Source of the DNA: Pseudomonas sp. HR96
Lineage (GTDB): Bacteria > Pseudomonadota > Gammaproteobacteria > Pseudomonadales > Pseudomonadaceae
Reading direction: 5' to 3'
Length of the DNA: 64,000 bases
Assembly (NCBI RefSeq): GCF_034059295.1
Contig: NZ_CP139141.1
Span: 4,695,001 to 4,759,000 of the forward strand
Shown: positions 17,187-25,592 of the stretch, one piece after another
How the letters are laid out: every line of letters starts with the position of its first letter
How positions within the stretch are numbered: position 1 is the stretch's first letter
Notes under the pieces: model-generated
Database searches by the model: none
Told to the model about the DNA's origin: nothing
Seen by the model: the letters and a program-made list of their open reading frames with translations, nothing else
Program-made: the position numbers and the translations under genes

Positions 17187-18071
17187 ATGCGGCCAGAAAT
17201 CGCTGTGCTGGATATACAGGGGCAGTATCGGATCTACACGGAGTTGTACCGCGCAGAAGCTGCCGACAAGACCATCATCCTGGTCAACGGCTCGCTGGCC
17301 ACCACCGCCTCCTTCGCCCAGACCGTGCGCAGCCTGCACCCCGACTTCAACGTGGTGCTCTACGACCAGCCCTACGCGGGCAAGTCCAAGGCGCATAACC
17401 ACCACCCGCGCGCGGTGACCAAGGAGGAAGAGGCGCTGATCCTGCTGGAGCTGGTCGAGCACTTCGAGGCCCAGCACCTGATGTCGTTCTCCTGGGGCGG
17501 CGTCTGCACCCTGCAAGCCCTGGCCCACCGCCCCCGGCGCATCGAAAAGGCGGTGATGAGTTCGTTCTCGCCGCTGCTCAACCCGCCGATGCTCGACTAC
17601 CTCGAACGCGGCGCCGAATACCTCGGCGCCTGCGACCGCTACCGCGTCGGGCACCTGGTCAACGAGACTCTCGGCAAACACCTGCCATCGCTGTTCAAAC
17701 GCTTCAACTACAAGCATGTCAGCAGCCTGGCCGATCACGAATACCGGCAGATGCACTTTCACATCAGCGAAATGCTCGGCGGCGATCTCGTCGACGCCAT
17801 GACCGGCGCCGCCAAGATTCAGGTACCGGTACTGTTCATCAACGGCGAATGGGACGAGTACACCACCCACCATGAGGCGCAGCAGTTCGCCCGGCACGTG
17901 CAACACGCACGCTTTGCCTGTATTTCCGGGACCGGACATTTTCTCGACATGGAGCACAAGCAGGCGTGCCGCGAGATGCGCGAAGTGATGGTGCAATTCC
18001 TGCAGCCAACAGGTGCTGAGCGGCAGAAGCGCTATCGCCCGGTGGCACCGGGGCAGACGCAGGGGATTTGA
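17187..18071 (+). CDS. phaG: (R)-3-hydroxydecanoyl-ACP:CoA transacylase / thioester-converting enzyme PhaG
   Basis: A 294-aa alpha/beta-hydrolase-fold enzyme that links fatty-acid synthesis to medium-chain polyhydroxyalkanoate by moving 3-hydroxyacyl groups from ACP towards CoA (now often viewed as a thioesterase acting with a CoA ligase). I recognise the P. putida PhaG N-terminus MRPEIAVLDIQGQYRIYTE. The triad falls exactly where expected: S102 in SFSWGG, D223 in NGEWDEYTT, H251 in GTGHFLDME. The start at 17187 is supported by AGGAG nine bases upstream; the longer open frame from 17142 runs through the tandem repeat and is unlikely coding. It is followed by tRNA-Gly. Confidence 0.95.
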   Translation: MRPEIAVLDIQGQYRIYTELYRAEAADKTIILVNGSLATTASFAQTVRSLHPDFNVVLYDQPYAGKSKAHNHHPRAVTKEEEALILLELVEHFEAQHLMSFSWGGVCTLQALAHRPRRIEKAVMSSFSPLLNPPMLDYLERGAEYLGACDRYRVGHLVNETLGKHLPSLFKRFNYKHVSSLADHEYRQMHFHISEMLGGDLVDAMTGAAKIQVPVLFINGEWDEYTTHHEAQQFARHVQHARFACISGTGHFLDMEHKQACREMREVMVQFLQPTGAERQKRYRPVAPGQTQGI

Positions 18072-18133
18072 GCGCAGAGGCAAATAGCGCTTCTTTTTGC
18101 GGACGACTTCTGGTACAAAGTCAGCCGCGAAAA

Positions 18134-18207
18134 GCGGGTATAGTTTAGTGGTAAAACGAAAGCTTCCCAAGCTTTAGTTGAGGGTTCGATTCCCTCTACC
18201 CGCTCCA
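18134..18207 (+). tRNA. tRNA-Gly (anticodon CCC)
   Basis: A full cloverleaf can be drawn: acceptor GCGGGTA pairs with TACCCGC, D-arm with GTGGTAAA, anticodon stem AAAGC/GCTTT with loop TTCCCAA (anticodon CCC), and T-arm GAGGG-TTCGATT-CCCTC. CCA is encoded at 18205-18207. No duplicated 3' end was found downstream, so there is no sign of an integrated island here. Confidence 0.95.
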
Positions 18208-18290
18208 ATCTTTTTCGCAGGCTCCACCGCCATTTGCTGGCCCGCCGGGCGCAACGCTCTGCTTACATTCTGAACAACTCCCCTCGTTTA

Positions 18291-19058
18291 TCAGCGCTTA
18301 TCTCGATTACGCCGCAACAGATAACTGTCCATCACCCAGCCGTTGCGAGCCCGCAGCAACGGCCTGAGTTTTTCGATAGCGCCGGACACCTGTTTCAACG
18401 GCCCGGACAGCAGCACTTCATCGGGCATGCCTAGATACGCGCCCCAGTAGATCTGGTAATCATCACCGTCGAGCGCCTGGTAACTGCCCTCGGCATCGAG
18501 CATCACCACCAGGCTATCGCCGCTTGCAGGCGCTTCGGCCGCCAGTTGCCGCCCGGTGGTGATCACGACTCTGCCGCCGATCTCGTTCAGGGGCACCTTA
18601 TGGCTCGCCGCCAGCGCTTGCACACTGGTGATGCCCGGAATCACTTCATATTCGAAGGTGACCCGCCCTGCTGCCAGGATCGCCTGCAGAATCCGCAACG
18701 TGCTGTCGTACAGCGAAGGATCGCCCCAGACCAGAAACGCGCCGCACTCGCCCTCGTGCAACTCGTTTGCAATCAACCGCTCGAACACCGCCTGCTTCGA
18801 CGCGTTGAGCGCTTGCACGGCCTGCTGATAATCCGCTGTGCCGCGATCACGCTCGGGGTTGTGCGCCTCGACGATGCGGTAGTCGGTGCGCGTGACGTGC
18901 TCGGCGAGCATCTGTCGGCGCAGTGCGTTCAGCTGCCCCTTGCGCTCTCCCTTGTCCATGAGGAAGAACAGGTCGGCGCGGTTCAACGCCTTGACTGCCT
19001 GCAAGGTCAGGTGGTCGGGGTTGCCGGCACCCATGCCGATGACCAGTATTGTCTTCAC
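18291..19058 (-). CDS. cobF: Precorrin-6A synthase (deacetylating)
   Basis: A 255-aa SAM-dependent methyltransferase of the aerobic cobalamin pathway that methylates C-1 of precorrin-5 with loss of acetate. The tetrapyrrole-methylase N-terminus VKTILVIGMGAGNPDHLTLQA, then FLVWGDPSLYDSTLRIL and YEVIPGITSVQALAA are clear; DLFFLMDKGERKGQL is characteristic of CobF. I chose the GTG at 19056-19058 because AGGAGG lies five bases upstream; the ATG-containing upstream extension lacks family similarity. It stands apart from other cob biosynthesis genes, but the B12 riboswitch-cbtBA unit is 1.3 kb away. Confidence 0.93.
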   Translation of the reverse strand: MKTILVIGMGAGNPDHLTLQAVKALNRADLFFLMDKGERKGQLNALRRQMLAEHVTRTDYRIVEAHNPERDRGTADYQQAVQALNASKQAVFERLIANELHEGECGAFLVWGDPSLYDSTLRILQAILAAGRVTFEYEVIPGITSVQALAASHKVPLNEIGGRVVITTGRQLAAEAPASGDSLVVMLDAEGSYQALDGDDYQIYWGAYLGMPDEVLLSGPLKQVSGAIEKLRPLLRARNGWVMDSYLLRRNRDKR

Positions 19059-19109
19059 CGTACCTCCTGAGGGGCTGCATGAGCAGATCTTGTGTTCAAC
19101 GAGAGAATA

Positions 19110-19124
19110 ATGAGTTTGTCTCAT
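19110..19124. promoter_or_regulatory. Inverted repeat in the cobF / MetE-like divergent promoter region
   Basis: ATGAG-TTTGT-CTCAT is a 15-nt interrupted palindrome between the divergent starts at 19058 and 19177. Its layout resembles LysR-type T-N11-A boxes and loosely the MetR box (TGAA-N5-TTCA), with matched changes in both arms. The binding protein is unknown. Confidence 0.45.
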
Positions 19125-19176
19125 CCCCCATGGACTGTCGACAATGCCCCCATTCAATGCATTGGAGACACCCCCC

Positions 19177-20331
19177 ATGGCCCGAGCCCACTCCTCAGGT
19201 TTCCCACACATCGGCGCCGACCCTGAACTGCGCGAAGCCGTCGACGCCTATCGCCAGGGCGACATCGACCAACCCACGCTGCGCGCCGTCGGCAAGGATT
19301 TACGTGCCAGGCATTGGGCTGCTCAGAGCCAGGCGGGTCTCGAGTGGCTGGCGGTGGGTGACTTCGCCTGGTACGACCCGGTGCTGGGACACTCGCTGGC
19401 CTTCGGTGTGGTGCCGCAGCGGTTCGCCGGCACCTGCGACAGCCGCGGGCTGCCGACGCTGGACACTTTGCTCGCCATGGCAAATGGCGCCAGCGCAGAA
19501 CTAGGCACTGATCACAGCGACGCGCAGCAGGAACAGGAGGTAACCCAGCGGTTCGATAGCCATTATCCGTGCGTAGCCCCGCAGTTCAGTGCCGAGCAGC
19601 GCTTCAAGCTCAGTTGGGAACAGCTGTTCGAAGAGGTCGACGAAGCCATGGCCTTGGGGCACAAGGTCAAGCCCGTGGTGCTGGGGCCCCTGACATTTTT
19701 GTGGCTGGGCACGACCACTGGCGCAGCGTTCGACAAGCTGGACCTGCTGGAGCGGCTGCTGCCAGTCTACGGCGAGATCCTCGGCCGGCTTGCCGCCAAG
19801 GGGGTGGAGTGGGTGCAGATCGACGAGCCGATTCTGACCCTGGAGCTGCCGCAGGCGTGGAAGAACGCGTTCGAGCGCGCCTATCACATGCTGCAGTATT
19901 CGCCGCTGAAAAAACTGGTTTCCACCGGGATCGGCGGTTTGGAAGGCAACCTTGGGCTGGCCGTGGGCCTGCCGGTGGATGGCCTGCACGTTGACCTGAT
20001 GAGTGCGCCCGAGCAGTTGGCCATCGTGCTGGACCGCCTGCCGAGCTACAAGGTGCTGTCGCTGGGCGTGGTCGATGGGCGCGACCAGTCGCGCTGCGAT
20101 CTGCAGCAGGTCTTGGCGCAGTTGCAACTGGCCGAGCAGCGCTTTGGCGAGAACCTCTGGGTCGCCAGCTCGCACGCCTTGTTGCACCGACCGCTGAAGA
20201 CAAACCGCGAACATGCGCTGGACGCCAGCTTCAAAGGCTGGCTGGCCTTCGCCGTGCAGAAATGCAATGAGATTGCGCTGCTGGCCAGGGCCATCAGTAA
20301 CCGCTGCGCCGCCCACACCGAGCCGGCGTAA
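19177..20331 (+). CDS. MetE-like protein consisting of the N-terminal domain only
   Basis: A 384-aa protein that aligns by eye with the N-terminal half of cobalamin-independent methionine synthase: HSSGFPHIGADPELREAVD, VGDFAWYDPVLGHSLAFG, VKPVVLGPLTFLWLG, KGVEWVQIDEPILTLELP and LSLGVVDGRDQSRCDL. MetE is normally about 750-760 aa. The C-terminal half with the Zn ligands and homocysteine site is absent, and the 20332-20524 sequence after the TAA is a riboswitch rather than lost coding sequence. Full methionine synthase activity is therefore not expected. I chose the ATG at 19177 (MARAHSSG) over 19144 by homology. It is divergent from cobF and precedes the B12 riboswitch and cbtBA. It may be a remnant or a repurposed domain. 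Confidence 0.85.
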   Translation: MARAHSSGFPHIGADPELREAVDAYRQGDIDQPTLRAVGKDLRARHWAAQSQAGLEWLAVGDFAWYDPVLGHSLAFGVVPQRFAGTCDSRGLPTLDTLLAMANGASAELGTDHSDAQQEQEVTQRFDSHYPCVAPQFSAEQRFKLSWEQLFEEVDEAMALGHKVKPVVLGPLTFLWLGTTTGAAFDKLDLLERLLPVYGEILGRLAAKGVEWVQIDEPILTLELPQAWKNAFERAYHMLQYSPLKKLVSTGIGGLEGNLGLAVGLPVDGLHVDLMSAPEQLAIVLDRLPSYKVLSLGVVDGRDQSRCDLQQVLAQLQLAEQRFGENLWVASSHALLHRPLKTNREHALDASFKGWLAFAVQKCNEIALLARAISNRCAAHTEPA

Positions 20332-20340
20332 CCGGCGCTA

Positions 20341-20483
20341 AAGGTTTTGATGTGAAGCCTGCACGTCGAACGCGTACACTGTGCGGGCAGTATCAAATTG
20401 TTGCGAAGGAAGAAGTCGGTCAAAAACCGACGCGGTCGCGCCACTGTAGTCGGCACCCTGCCGTAAGCCAGACCTTCCTCCGT
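20341..20483 (+). promoter_or_regulatory. Cobalamin (adenosylcobalamin) riboswitch upstream of cbtBA
   Basis: The B12-box element GCCACTG is at 20440-20446, inside the typical context CGCGGTCGCGCCACTGT, preceded by a GTCGGT/ACCGAC hairpin (20414-20430) and followed by a GCCAGACCTTCC segment that closes with GGAAGAAG further upstream. It ends about 40 nt before the cbtB start, so B12 should repress the cobalt transporter genes. The exact 5' boundary is approximate. Confidence 0.88.
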
Positions 20484-20524
20484 TTTACTCACCGTAGATG
20501 GGACGCGTAATCCCCGAGGTAATC

Positions 20525-20737
20525 ATGGCCTATACCGCTGCAAACCAGACCGATGTCGCCATTCCAACCATCCCGCTGGGCGAAGTACTGCCCTGGGCTG
20601 TCTTCGGTGGCCTGCTGCTGATGCTGGCGATCTATTTCGTCGGCGCCGAGCAAGGTGCCACTTCGCTGATCTCCGGCACCTACGTTCACGAATTCGTGCA
20701 CGACGGTCGTCACCTGCTGGGCTTCCCCTGCCACTGA
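20525..20737 (+). CDS. cbtB: Cobalt transporter subunit CbtB
   Basis: A 70-aa membrane protein with a single transmembrane helix (about residues 21-43, LPWAVFGGLLLMLAIYFVG) followed by a histidine-containing tail HEFVHDGRHLLGFPCH, the predicted metal-binding end of CbtB. CbtB and CbtA together are predicted to import cobalt for cobalamin synthesis. The ATG at 20525 has GAGGT upstream. The gene is directly behind the B12 riboswitch and 17 nt before cbtA, so the two form an operon. Confidence 0.92.
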   Translation: MAYTAANQTDVAIPTIPLGEVLPWAVFGGLLLMLAIYFVGAEQGATSLISGTYVHEFVHDGRHLLGFPCH

Positions 20738-20754
20738 TCCCCTGAGGTTTTCAC

Positions 20755-21483
20755 ATGACTGGTCGTTTACTCGTCAGGGGCATGCTCGTCGGTATCATTG
20801 CCGGCCTGCTGGCCTTTGGTTTTGCCAAGGTATTCGGTGAACCGCAGGTGGATCGGGCTATTGCCTTCGAAGAAGGCATGGCGCACATGCACGGCGACGC
20901 CGAGGAAGAAGAGCTGGTCAGCCGGCCGGTGCAAGCCGGGGTCGGGCTGCTGACCGGGGTCATGGTGTACAGCGTTGCCCTGGGCGGCATCTTCGCCCTG
21001 GTGTTCGCCTACTCCCTGGGCCGCATCGGCAAGGTCGGCCCCCGTGGCCTGGCCGCGCTGCTGGCACTGGCCGCGTTCGTCACCGTGTTCGTGGTACCAG
21101 GCCTGGTCTATCCGCCCAACCCGCCGTCGGTGGGCAGCCCGGACACTATCGGCCAGCGCACCAAGCTGTTCTTCCTGATGGTGCTGGTGTCGGTGGCCGC
21201 TGCCGTGATCGCGATCAACGCCGGGCGCAAGTTCATTGCCCGCTCGGGCCTGTGGAATGGCGCGATCATGGGCGTGGCGACATACCTGGTGATTGTCGCT
21301 GTCGCCGCTTGCCTGTTCCCGACCATCAACGAAGTGCCGGAACACTTCTCCGCGGTGCTGCTGTGGAAATTCCGCACGGCGGCGCTGGGCATCCAGCTGG
21401 TGCTGTGGACCAGCCTGGGGCTGATCTTCGGTGCGGTGGCCGAGCGGACGCTGTATCCGCAGGGGCGCTTGGCCAGGGCCTGA
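20755..21483 (+). CDS. cbtA: Cobalt transporter CbtA
   Basis: A 242-aa membrane protein with five or six predicted helices, beginning MTGRLLVRGMLVGIIAGLLAFGF and carrying an acidic/histidine segment EEGMAHMHGDAEEEELVSRP after the first helix, typical of CbtA. PGLVYPPNPPSVGSPDTIGQRT and the C-terminal VLWTSLGLIFGAVAERTL are also family features. It follows cbtB by 17 nt under the same B12 riboswitch. The family is predicted from riboswitch linkage to import Co2+; direct biochemical proof is limited. Confidence 0.92.
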   Translation: MTGRLLVRGMLVGIIAGLLAFGFAKVFGEPQVDRAIAFEEGMAHMHGDAEEEELVSRPVQAGVGLLTGVMVYSVALGGIFALVFAYSLGRIGKVGPRGLAALLALAAFVTVFVVPGLVYPPNPPSVGSPDTIGQRTKLFFLMVLVSVAAAVIAINAGRKFIARSGLWNGAIMGVATYLVIVAVAACLFPTINEVPEHFSAVLLWKFRTAALGIQLVLWTSLGLIFGAVAERTLYPQGRLARA

Positions 21484-21675
21484 TCGCCCGGGGACGACAC
21501 TGTGGGTAGCGGCCAGGCCCGATACAGTGCTGGTGCCCCTCCATCACTGCAGCCCTCGCAAGAAACTTGCGACTGCCGGGCCTTAAGCCGCGCCATCCGG
21601 GGCCGATAGCCAGAGATCTGAATCTGCCCTGCCTCTGGCAGCGGCAGGTCGTTTCTCTTTCTTGTGAGCCCTGCC

Positions 21676-23697
21676 ATGAACCCACTGAGCCTTTTCAACA
21701 AGCAACGCGTCACCGGCAAGGGTGCCTTGAGCCTGGTGTGCAGCGCCGGCGAGCTCGCAGACAAGCTGAACGAGGTGCGCCTCAACCCGGTGCTGATCAC
21801 CGGCTTCGTCTCACCCCACGTCGACCTCGACCAGGTCGCGCAACGCTTGCGCCAGCGCTTCGCCGGCAGCGTCATCAGCCTGTGCACCACCTCGGGCGAG
21901 CTGTGCAACAGCCCCGGGCAGCTGTATTGCGCCACCGGCTCGCGCTGGGATCGGGTCGTGCTGCAACTGTTCGATCGCGGTGTGGTGGGCAGCGCCGAGG
22001 TGGTGATGGTGCCACTGGAGTGCGACGACATTCGCAGCGGCGGCAAGCGTCTGGCCATGCGCGAACGTATCGCCCGGCTGGTGGCCAACATCAAGCGGGT
22101 GCAACTGAAAACCCTGATCGACCATCGGGACACCCTGGCCTACGTGCTGTTCGACGGCCTGTCGGCCTCGGAATCCTTCTTCATGGAAGCCCTCTACGAA
22201 TCCGGGCGCTTTCCCTGCCTGTTCGTCGGCGGTTCGGCCGGCGGCAAGGATGACTTCAAGCAGACGCTGATCCACGACGGCCAGCGCAGCTACCAGAACC
22301 ACGCGCAGATCGTGTTCATCAAGACCCCGCCGGAGGTGCGCTTCGGCGTATTCAAGAGCCAGAATTTCGAACCGTCGAACTTCAGTTTCAACGTGCTCAC
22401 CGCCTCGGTGGAAGACCGCACCATCCACCAGGTGATCGACAACGCCGGCAACATCAAGACCATGGTCCAGGCCCTGTGCGACGCCTTCAAATGCGCGCCG
22501 CAGCAGCTCGACGGCCAGCTGGCGAACTATTCGTTTGCCATTCGCGTCGGCAGCGAGCTGTTCGTGCGCTCGATCGCGCGCATCGATCATGCCCAGCAGA
22601 TCGTCCAACTGTTCTGCGACGTGGCCCCCGGTGAAGAACTGGTGATGGTCAAGCGCACGCCGATCAAGGAGGCCACCCGGGCCGACTACCAGCGCTTCCT
22701 GCAAGGCAAGGGCGGCCAACCCCTGGCGGCGATCCTCAACGACTGCATCCTGCGCCGCCTGAACAATGGCAATGACCTGGCCGGCATGAGCGGGATCTTC
22801 GGCGACGTGCCGCTGGCGGGTTTTTCGACCTTCGGCGAGATTCTCGGCCTGAACCTCAACCAGACCCTCACCGCCATCTTCTTTTTCAAGGTGCCGCAAG
22901 GCACGCCGTTCGCCGACGAATACGTCGACAATTTCATCGCCCACTATGGCGAGTTCAAGGCCTTCTTCCTGCGCCGCCAGATCAAGAAACTGGCCGGGCT
23001 CAACCATGTGGTGGTCAAGCAGATCATGGCATTCAAGGGTGAGGACTTCGCCAGCGCGCTGGATACCCGAGGCCTGGACGAAAACATCCTGCCGGTGTTC
23101 GACGGCCTCGCCGACCTCGGCCAGGTGCTGGCCCAGGCCAGCCAGCAGCAGGAAGAGATCGCCGAGCAGCTCAAGCACTATTCCGGTGAATTGCACCTGT
23201 CGATGGACGACCTGGCCGGGACCATCGAACGCCAGAACGACGTGGCCGCCCAGGCCGGCGCCACGGTCGAGGGCTTATCGACCCAGGCCGGCGAGGCGGT
23301 GGGCGGCGCGCGCGAACTGGCGCAGTCGAGCCTGCGTATCCAGTCGATCGTGCAGGTGATCCAACAGATTGCCGGGCAGACCAACCTGCTGGCGCTGAAC
23401 GCCGCCATCGAGGCGGCGCGGGCCGGAGAAATGGGCCGCGGCTTTGCCGTGGTGGCCGACGAAGTGCGCAAGCTGGCCGAGATCACCCGCAAGAATGCCG
23501 CGGAAATCGGCGTCGACATCGACCTGCTGTCTGCCGAAATCCAGCGTGTGGCGCAGCAGATCGAAGACCAGTCGACCTCCGTGGGTGCCTTGCGCAGCAT
23601 GCTCGGCGCCCTGGAAGACTCCAGCCGCATGACCGAAGGCACCGCGCAACGCACCAAGAGCATTGCCGACACCCTGACCGGCCTGACCAGCCGCTGA
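21676..23697 (+). CDS. Cytoplasmic FIST-domain chemoreceptor (methyl-accepting chemotaxis protein)
   Basis: A 673-aa protein with no transmembrane segment. The N-terminal FIST_N domain (about 30-230; [19 protein letters not shown] segment, [13 protein letters not shown]) and the FIST_C domain (about 240-400; [20 protein letters not shown]) form a predicted small-ligand sensor. A compact MCP signalling domain follows, with the hairpin tip [21 protein letters not shown]. It should feed a CheA-type pathway from a cytoplasmic signal; FIST ligands are proposed to be small molecules such as amino acids. Starts at 21676 (ATG) and 21664 (GTG) are both possible; neither has a strong ribosome site. The stop abuts the stop of the convergent LysR gene within TGATCA. 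Confidence 0.9.
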   Translation: MNPLSLFNKQRVTGKGALSLVCSAGELADKLNEVRLNPVLITGFVSPHVDLDQVAQRLRQRFAGSVISLCTTSGELCNSPGQLYCATGSRWDRVVLQLFDRGVVGSAEVVMVPLECDDIRSGGKRLAMRERIARLVANIKRVQLKTLIDHRDTLAYVLFDGLSASESFFMEALYESGRFPCLFVGGSAGGKDDFKQTLIHDGQRSYQNHAQIVFIKTPPEVRFGVFKSQNFEPSNFSFNVLTASVEDRTIHQVIDNAGNIKTMVQALCDAFKCAPQQLDGQLANYSFAIRVGSELFVRSIARIDHAQQIVQLFCDVAPGEELVMVKRTPIKEATRADYQRFLQGKGGQPLAAILNDCILRRLNNGNDLAGMSGIFGDVPLAGFSTFGEILGLNLNQTLTAIFFFKVPQGTPFADEYVDNFIAHYGEFKAFFLRRQIKKLAGLNHVVVKQIMAFKGEDFASALDTRGLDENILPVFDGLADLGQVLAQASQQQEEIAEQLKHYSGELHLSMDDLAGTIERQNDVAAQAGATVEGLSTQAGEAVGGARELAQSSLRIQSIVQVIQQIAGQTNLLALNAAIEAARAGEMGRGFAVVADEVRKLAEITRKNAAEIGVDIDLLSAEIQRVAQQIEDQSTSVGALRSMLGALEDSSRMTEGTAQRTKSIADTLTGLTSR

Positions 23698-24606
23698 TCA
23701 GCCTGGCGCCGGGGGCTCGCTCAACAGCGCGAGCAACCGGCGCACGTCCGCGCGCTGGCTTTTGGCGGCCGGCACGAAGGCGCAGTAGGCATGCCCCAGG
23801 CGCAGCGAAGACGATGACAGAGCAATCAGCCGCCCCGATTCGAGGTCAGCGCGGGCCAGGGTCTTCTGCCCCAGGGCAATGCCGCATCCCAGCCGCGCCA
23901 GGCTGATGGACAGGCTCGACAGCCCCGAGCGCCGCCCATGGGCAGGGTCCGGTGCCGGGGCGCCGACCTCGGCGGCGAACCAGTCGCTCCAAGTCGGGTG
24001 CGACGCGTAATTGGGCCCCCAGTGGGTGTGGATGAACAGGCTCTCGTGCACCTGGGTCAGTTCGAAATCCTGGTTGCCGTGGCGGTACCACAGCTCCGGC
24101 GCGCACAGGGGCAGCACCTCGTCATGGAACAACGGCACCGCCTCGAACGAGGCGTAGTGATAGTCGCCATAGCTGATGCGCAGGTCGACGTCGTGGCGCC
24201 CCATGTCCACCGGATCGTCCTCCACGCGCACGTCCACAGACAGCTGCGGGTGCACCTCGAGCAGCTGCGCCAGACGCGGCGCCAGCCAGTATTCGGCCAG
24301 GGAAAACGGCACACTGACGATCAGCCGGGTGCGCAGCTCGCCTTCCAGAATGCGCACGGTCATCGCGGCGATGTCGCCCAACGCCCGCGAGGTCTGCGGG
24401 TAGATGGCCAACCCGGCATCGGTCAGGGCCAGGCGGTTGCCGTTGCGCGAGAAAAGCTTCTTGCCGAAATACTCTTCCAGATGGCGGATCTGCTGACTGA
24501 CGGCGGCCGAAGACACCCCCAGCTCCTGCCCGGCCATGACAAAACTGCCGAGCCGCGCCGCCACCTCGAAGGTGCGCACGGCATTGAGTGGCGGTAAACG
24601 TTGCAT
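23698..24606 (-). CDS. LysR-family regulator (GcvA-like), divergent from the 2OG oxygenase gene
   Basis: A 302-aa LysR-type transcription factor. The N-terminal winged HTH reads MQRLPPLNAVRTFEVAARLGSF and ELGVSSAAVSQQIRHLEEY with FGKKLFSRNGNRLALTDAG, the GcvA/AmpR-like subgroup; the rest is a periplasmic-binding-protein-like effector domain (FSLAEYWLAPRLAQLLEVHP). The ATG at 24606 has AAGGGG upstream. It is transcribed divergently from the 2OG-Fe(II) oxygenase gene across 115 nt, so control of that gene and the following amino-acid-binding protein is likely (inference). Effector unknown. Confidence 0.9.
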   Translation of the reverse strand: MQRLPPLNAVRTFEVAARLGSFVMAGQELGVSSAAVSQQIRHLEEYFGKKLFSRNGNRLALTDAGLAIYPQTSRALGDIAAMTVRILEGELRTRLIVSVPFSLAEYWLAPRLAQLLEVHPQLSVDVRVEDDPVDMGRHDVDLRISYGDYHYASFEAVPLFHDEVLPLCAPELWYRHGNQDFELTQVHESLFIHTHWGPNYASHPTWSDWFAAEVGAPAPDPAHGRRSGLSSLSISLARLGCGIALGQKTLARADLESGRLIALSSSSLRLGHAYCAFVPAAKSQRADVRRLLALLSEPPAPG

Positions 24607-24721
24607 CACACGCCCCTTGCACAAGTTTTTCTGGGGGGAGCCTAACAATTTGTGCCGTTGTTGCGAAGATTTACGTGGGTTACGTTGGCACTCATCGTCA
24701 AACTCGCAAAGAGGGGCTGCC

Positions 24722-25510
24722 ATGGACAACCCGATCGACCTGCAACGCTACCCACTGGATCGCGTCGGCAGCGTGCAATGGCACGAACTGGTGGCCCAGG
24801 CGCGCGACGACCTGCACCAGCACGGCATGTTCAACCTCGAAGGCTTCGTCGCCCAGGAGCAGGTGCGCCTGGCCGTCGAGCGCATTGTGCCGACCATGGC
24901 CAGCCAATCCCACGAACACAAGCGCACCCACAACATCTACTTCAAGCCGCAGCTGGACGGATTGCCGCCCGACCACCCGGCCCTGCGCACGGTCGAGACG
25001 GTCAGCCACACGCTGTGCGGCGATCAACTGCAAGACAGCCTGGTGACCGCCATTTACGAGTACCCGCCTTTGCTGAACTTTCTCGCGGCGGTCATGGACA
25101 AGCCGGCGCTGCACGTGATGGCCGACCCGCTGGCCCGGGTCAATGTGATGAGCTATCGCCACGGCGAAACGCTGAACTGGCATTTCGACCGCTCCGAGTT
25201 CACCACCACCCTGCTGTTGCAGGCGCCCGAGGCCGGCGGCCAGTTCCAGTACCGCAGCGACCTGCGCAGCGAGAGCGACCCCAATTACGCCGGTGTGGCC
25301 CGATTGCTGGAGGGCCGCGATCCGCAGGTGCAGACCCTGGCCCTGCGCGCCGGCACGCTCAACGTGTTTCGCGGCAAGCACACCGCCCACCGCGTCACCC
25401 CGGTGCAAGGCCTGCGCGAGCGCATGGTCGCGGTGTTCTCCTATTACGAACGACCTGGCGTGGTGTTCAGCGCCGAAGAACGGCTGGGGTTCTACGGCCG
25501 CGCCTCCTGA
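24722..25510 (+). CDS. 2OG-Fe(II) oxygenase, BesD/HalD-like, with hydroxylase-type HxD facial triad
   Basis: A 262-aa non-haem iron, 2-oxoglutarate-dependent oxygenase. The iron ligands appear as H-x-D in NWHFDRSEF and the distal His in KHTAHRVTPVQG; the latter region with LRERMVAVFSYY would bind 2-oxoglutarate through Arg. The overall pattern (HTLCGDQLQDS, YEYPPLLNFLAAV, ARVNVMSYRHGETLNWHFD) recalls the BesD/HalD amino-acid halogenase family. The Asp is present, though, whereas halogenases have Gly or Ala there, so hydroxylation rather than chlorination is expected. GAGGGG precedes the ATG at 24722. An amino-acid-type binding protein follows after 82 nt, which suggests a free amino acid substrate. 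Confidence 0.8.
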   Translation: MDNPIDLQRYPLDRVGSVQWHELVAQARDDLHQHGMFNLEGFVAQEQVRLAVERIVPTMASQSHEHKRTHNIYFKPQLDGLPPDHPALRTVETVSHTLCGDQLQDSLVTAIYEYPPLLNFLAAVMDKPALHVMADPLARVNVMSYRHGETLNWHFDRSEFTTTLLLQAPEAGGQFQYRSDLRSESDPNYAGVARLLEGRDPQVQTLALRAGTLNVFRGKHTAHRVTPVQGLRERMVAVFSYYERPGVVFSAEERLGFYGRAS

Positions 25511-25592
25511 GCGCCGCCTTGGGTTGTCAAAACTATAAAAGCTGCACACCTGCTTGCCCCTGCCGACCACTTTGAGCCTCTTGGGGAAACAC

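Noticed and set aside
18134..18290. tRNA-Gly as an island attachment site
   Set aside because: No second copy of the tRNA 3' end and no integrase were found; cobF follows directly.
21556..21572. TCGCAAG-AAA-CTTGCGA hairpin after cbtA as a terminator
   Set aside because: The stem is good but there is no T-run, and it lies 73 nt past the stop; function cannot be supported.
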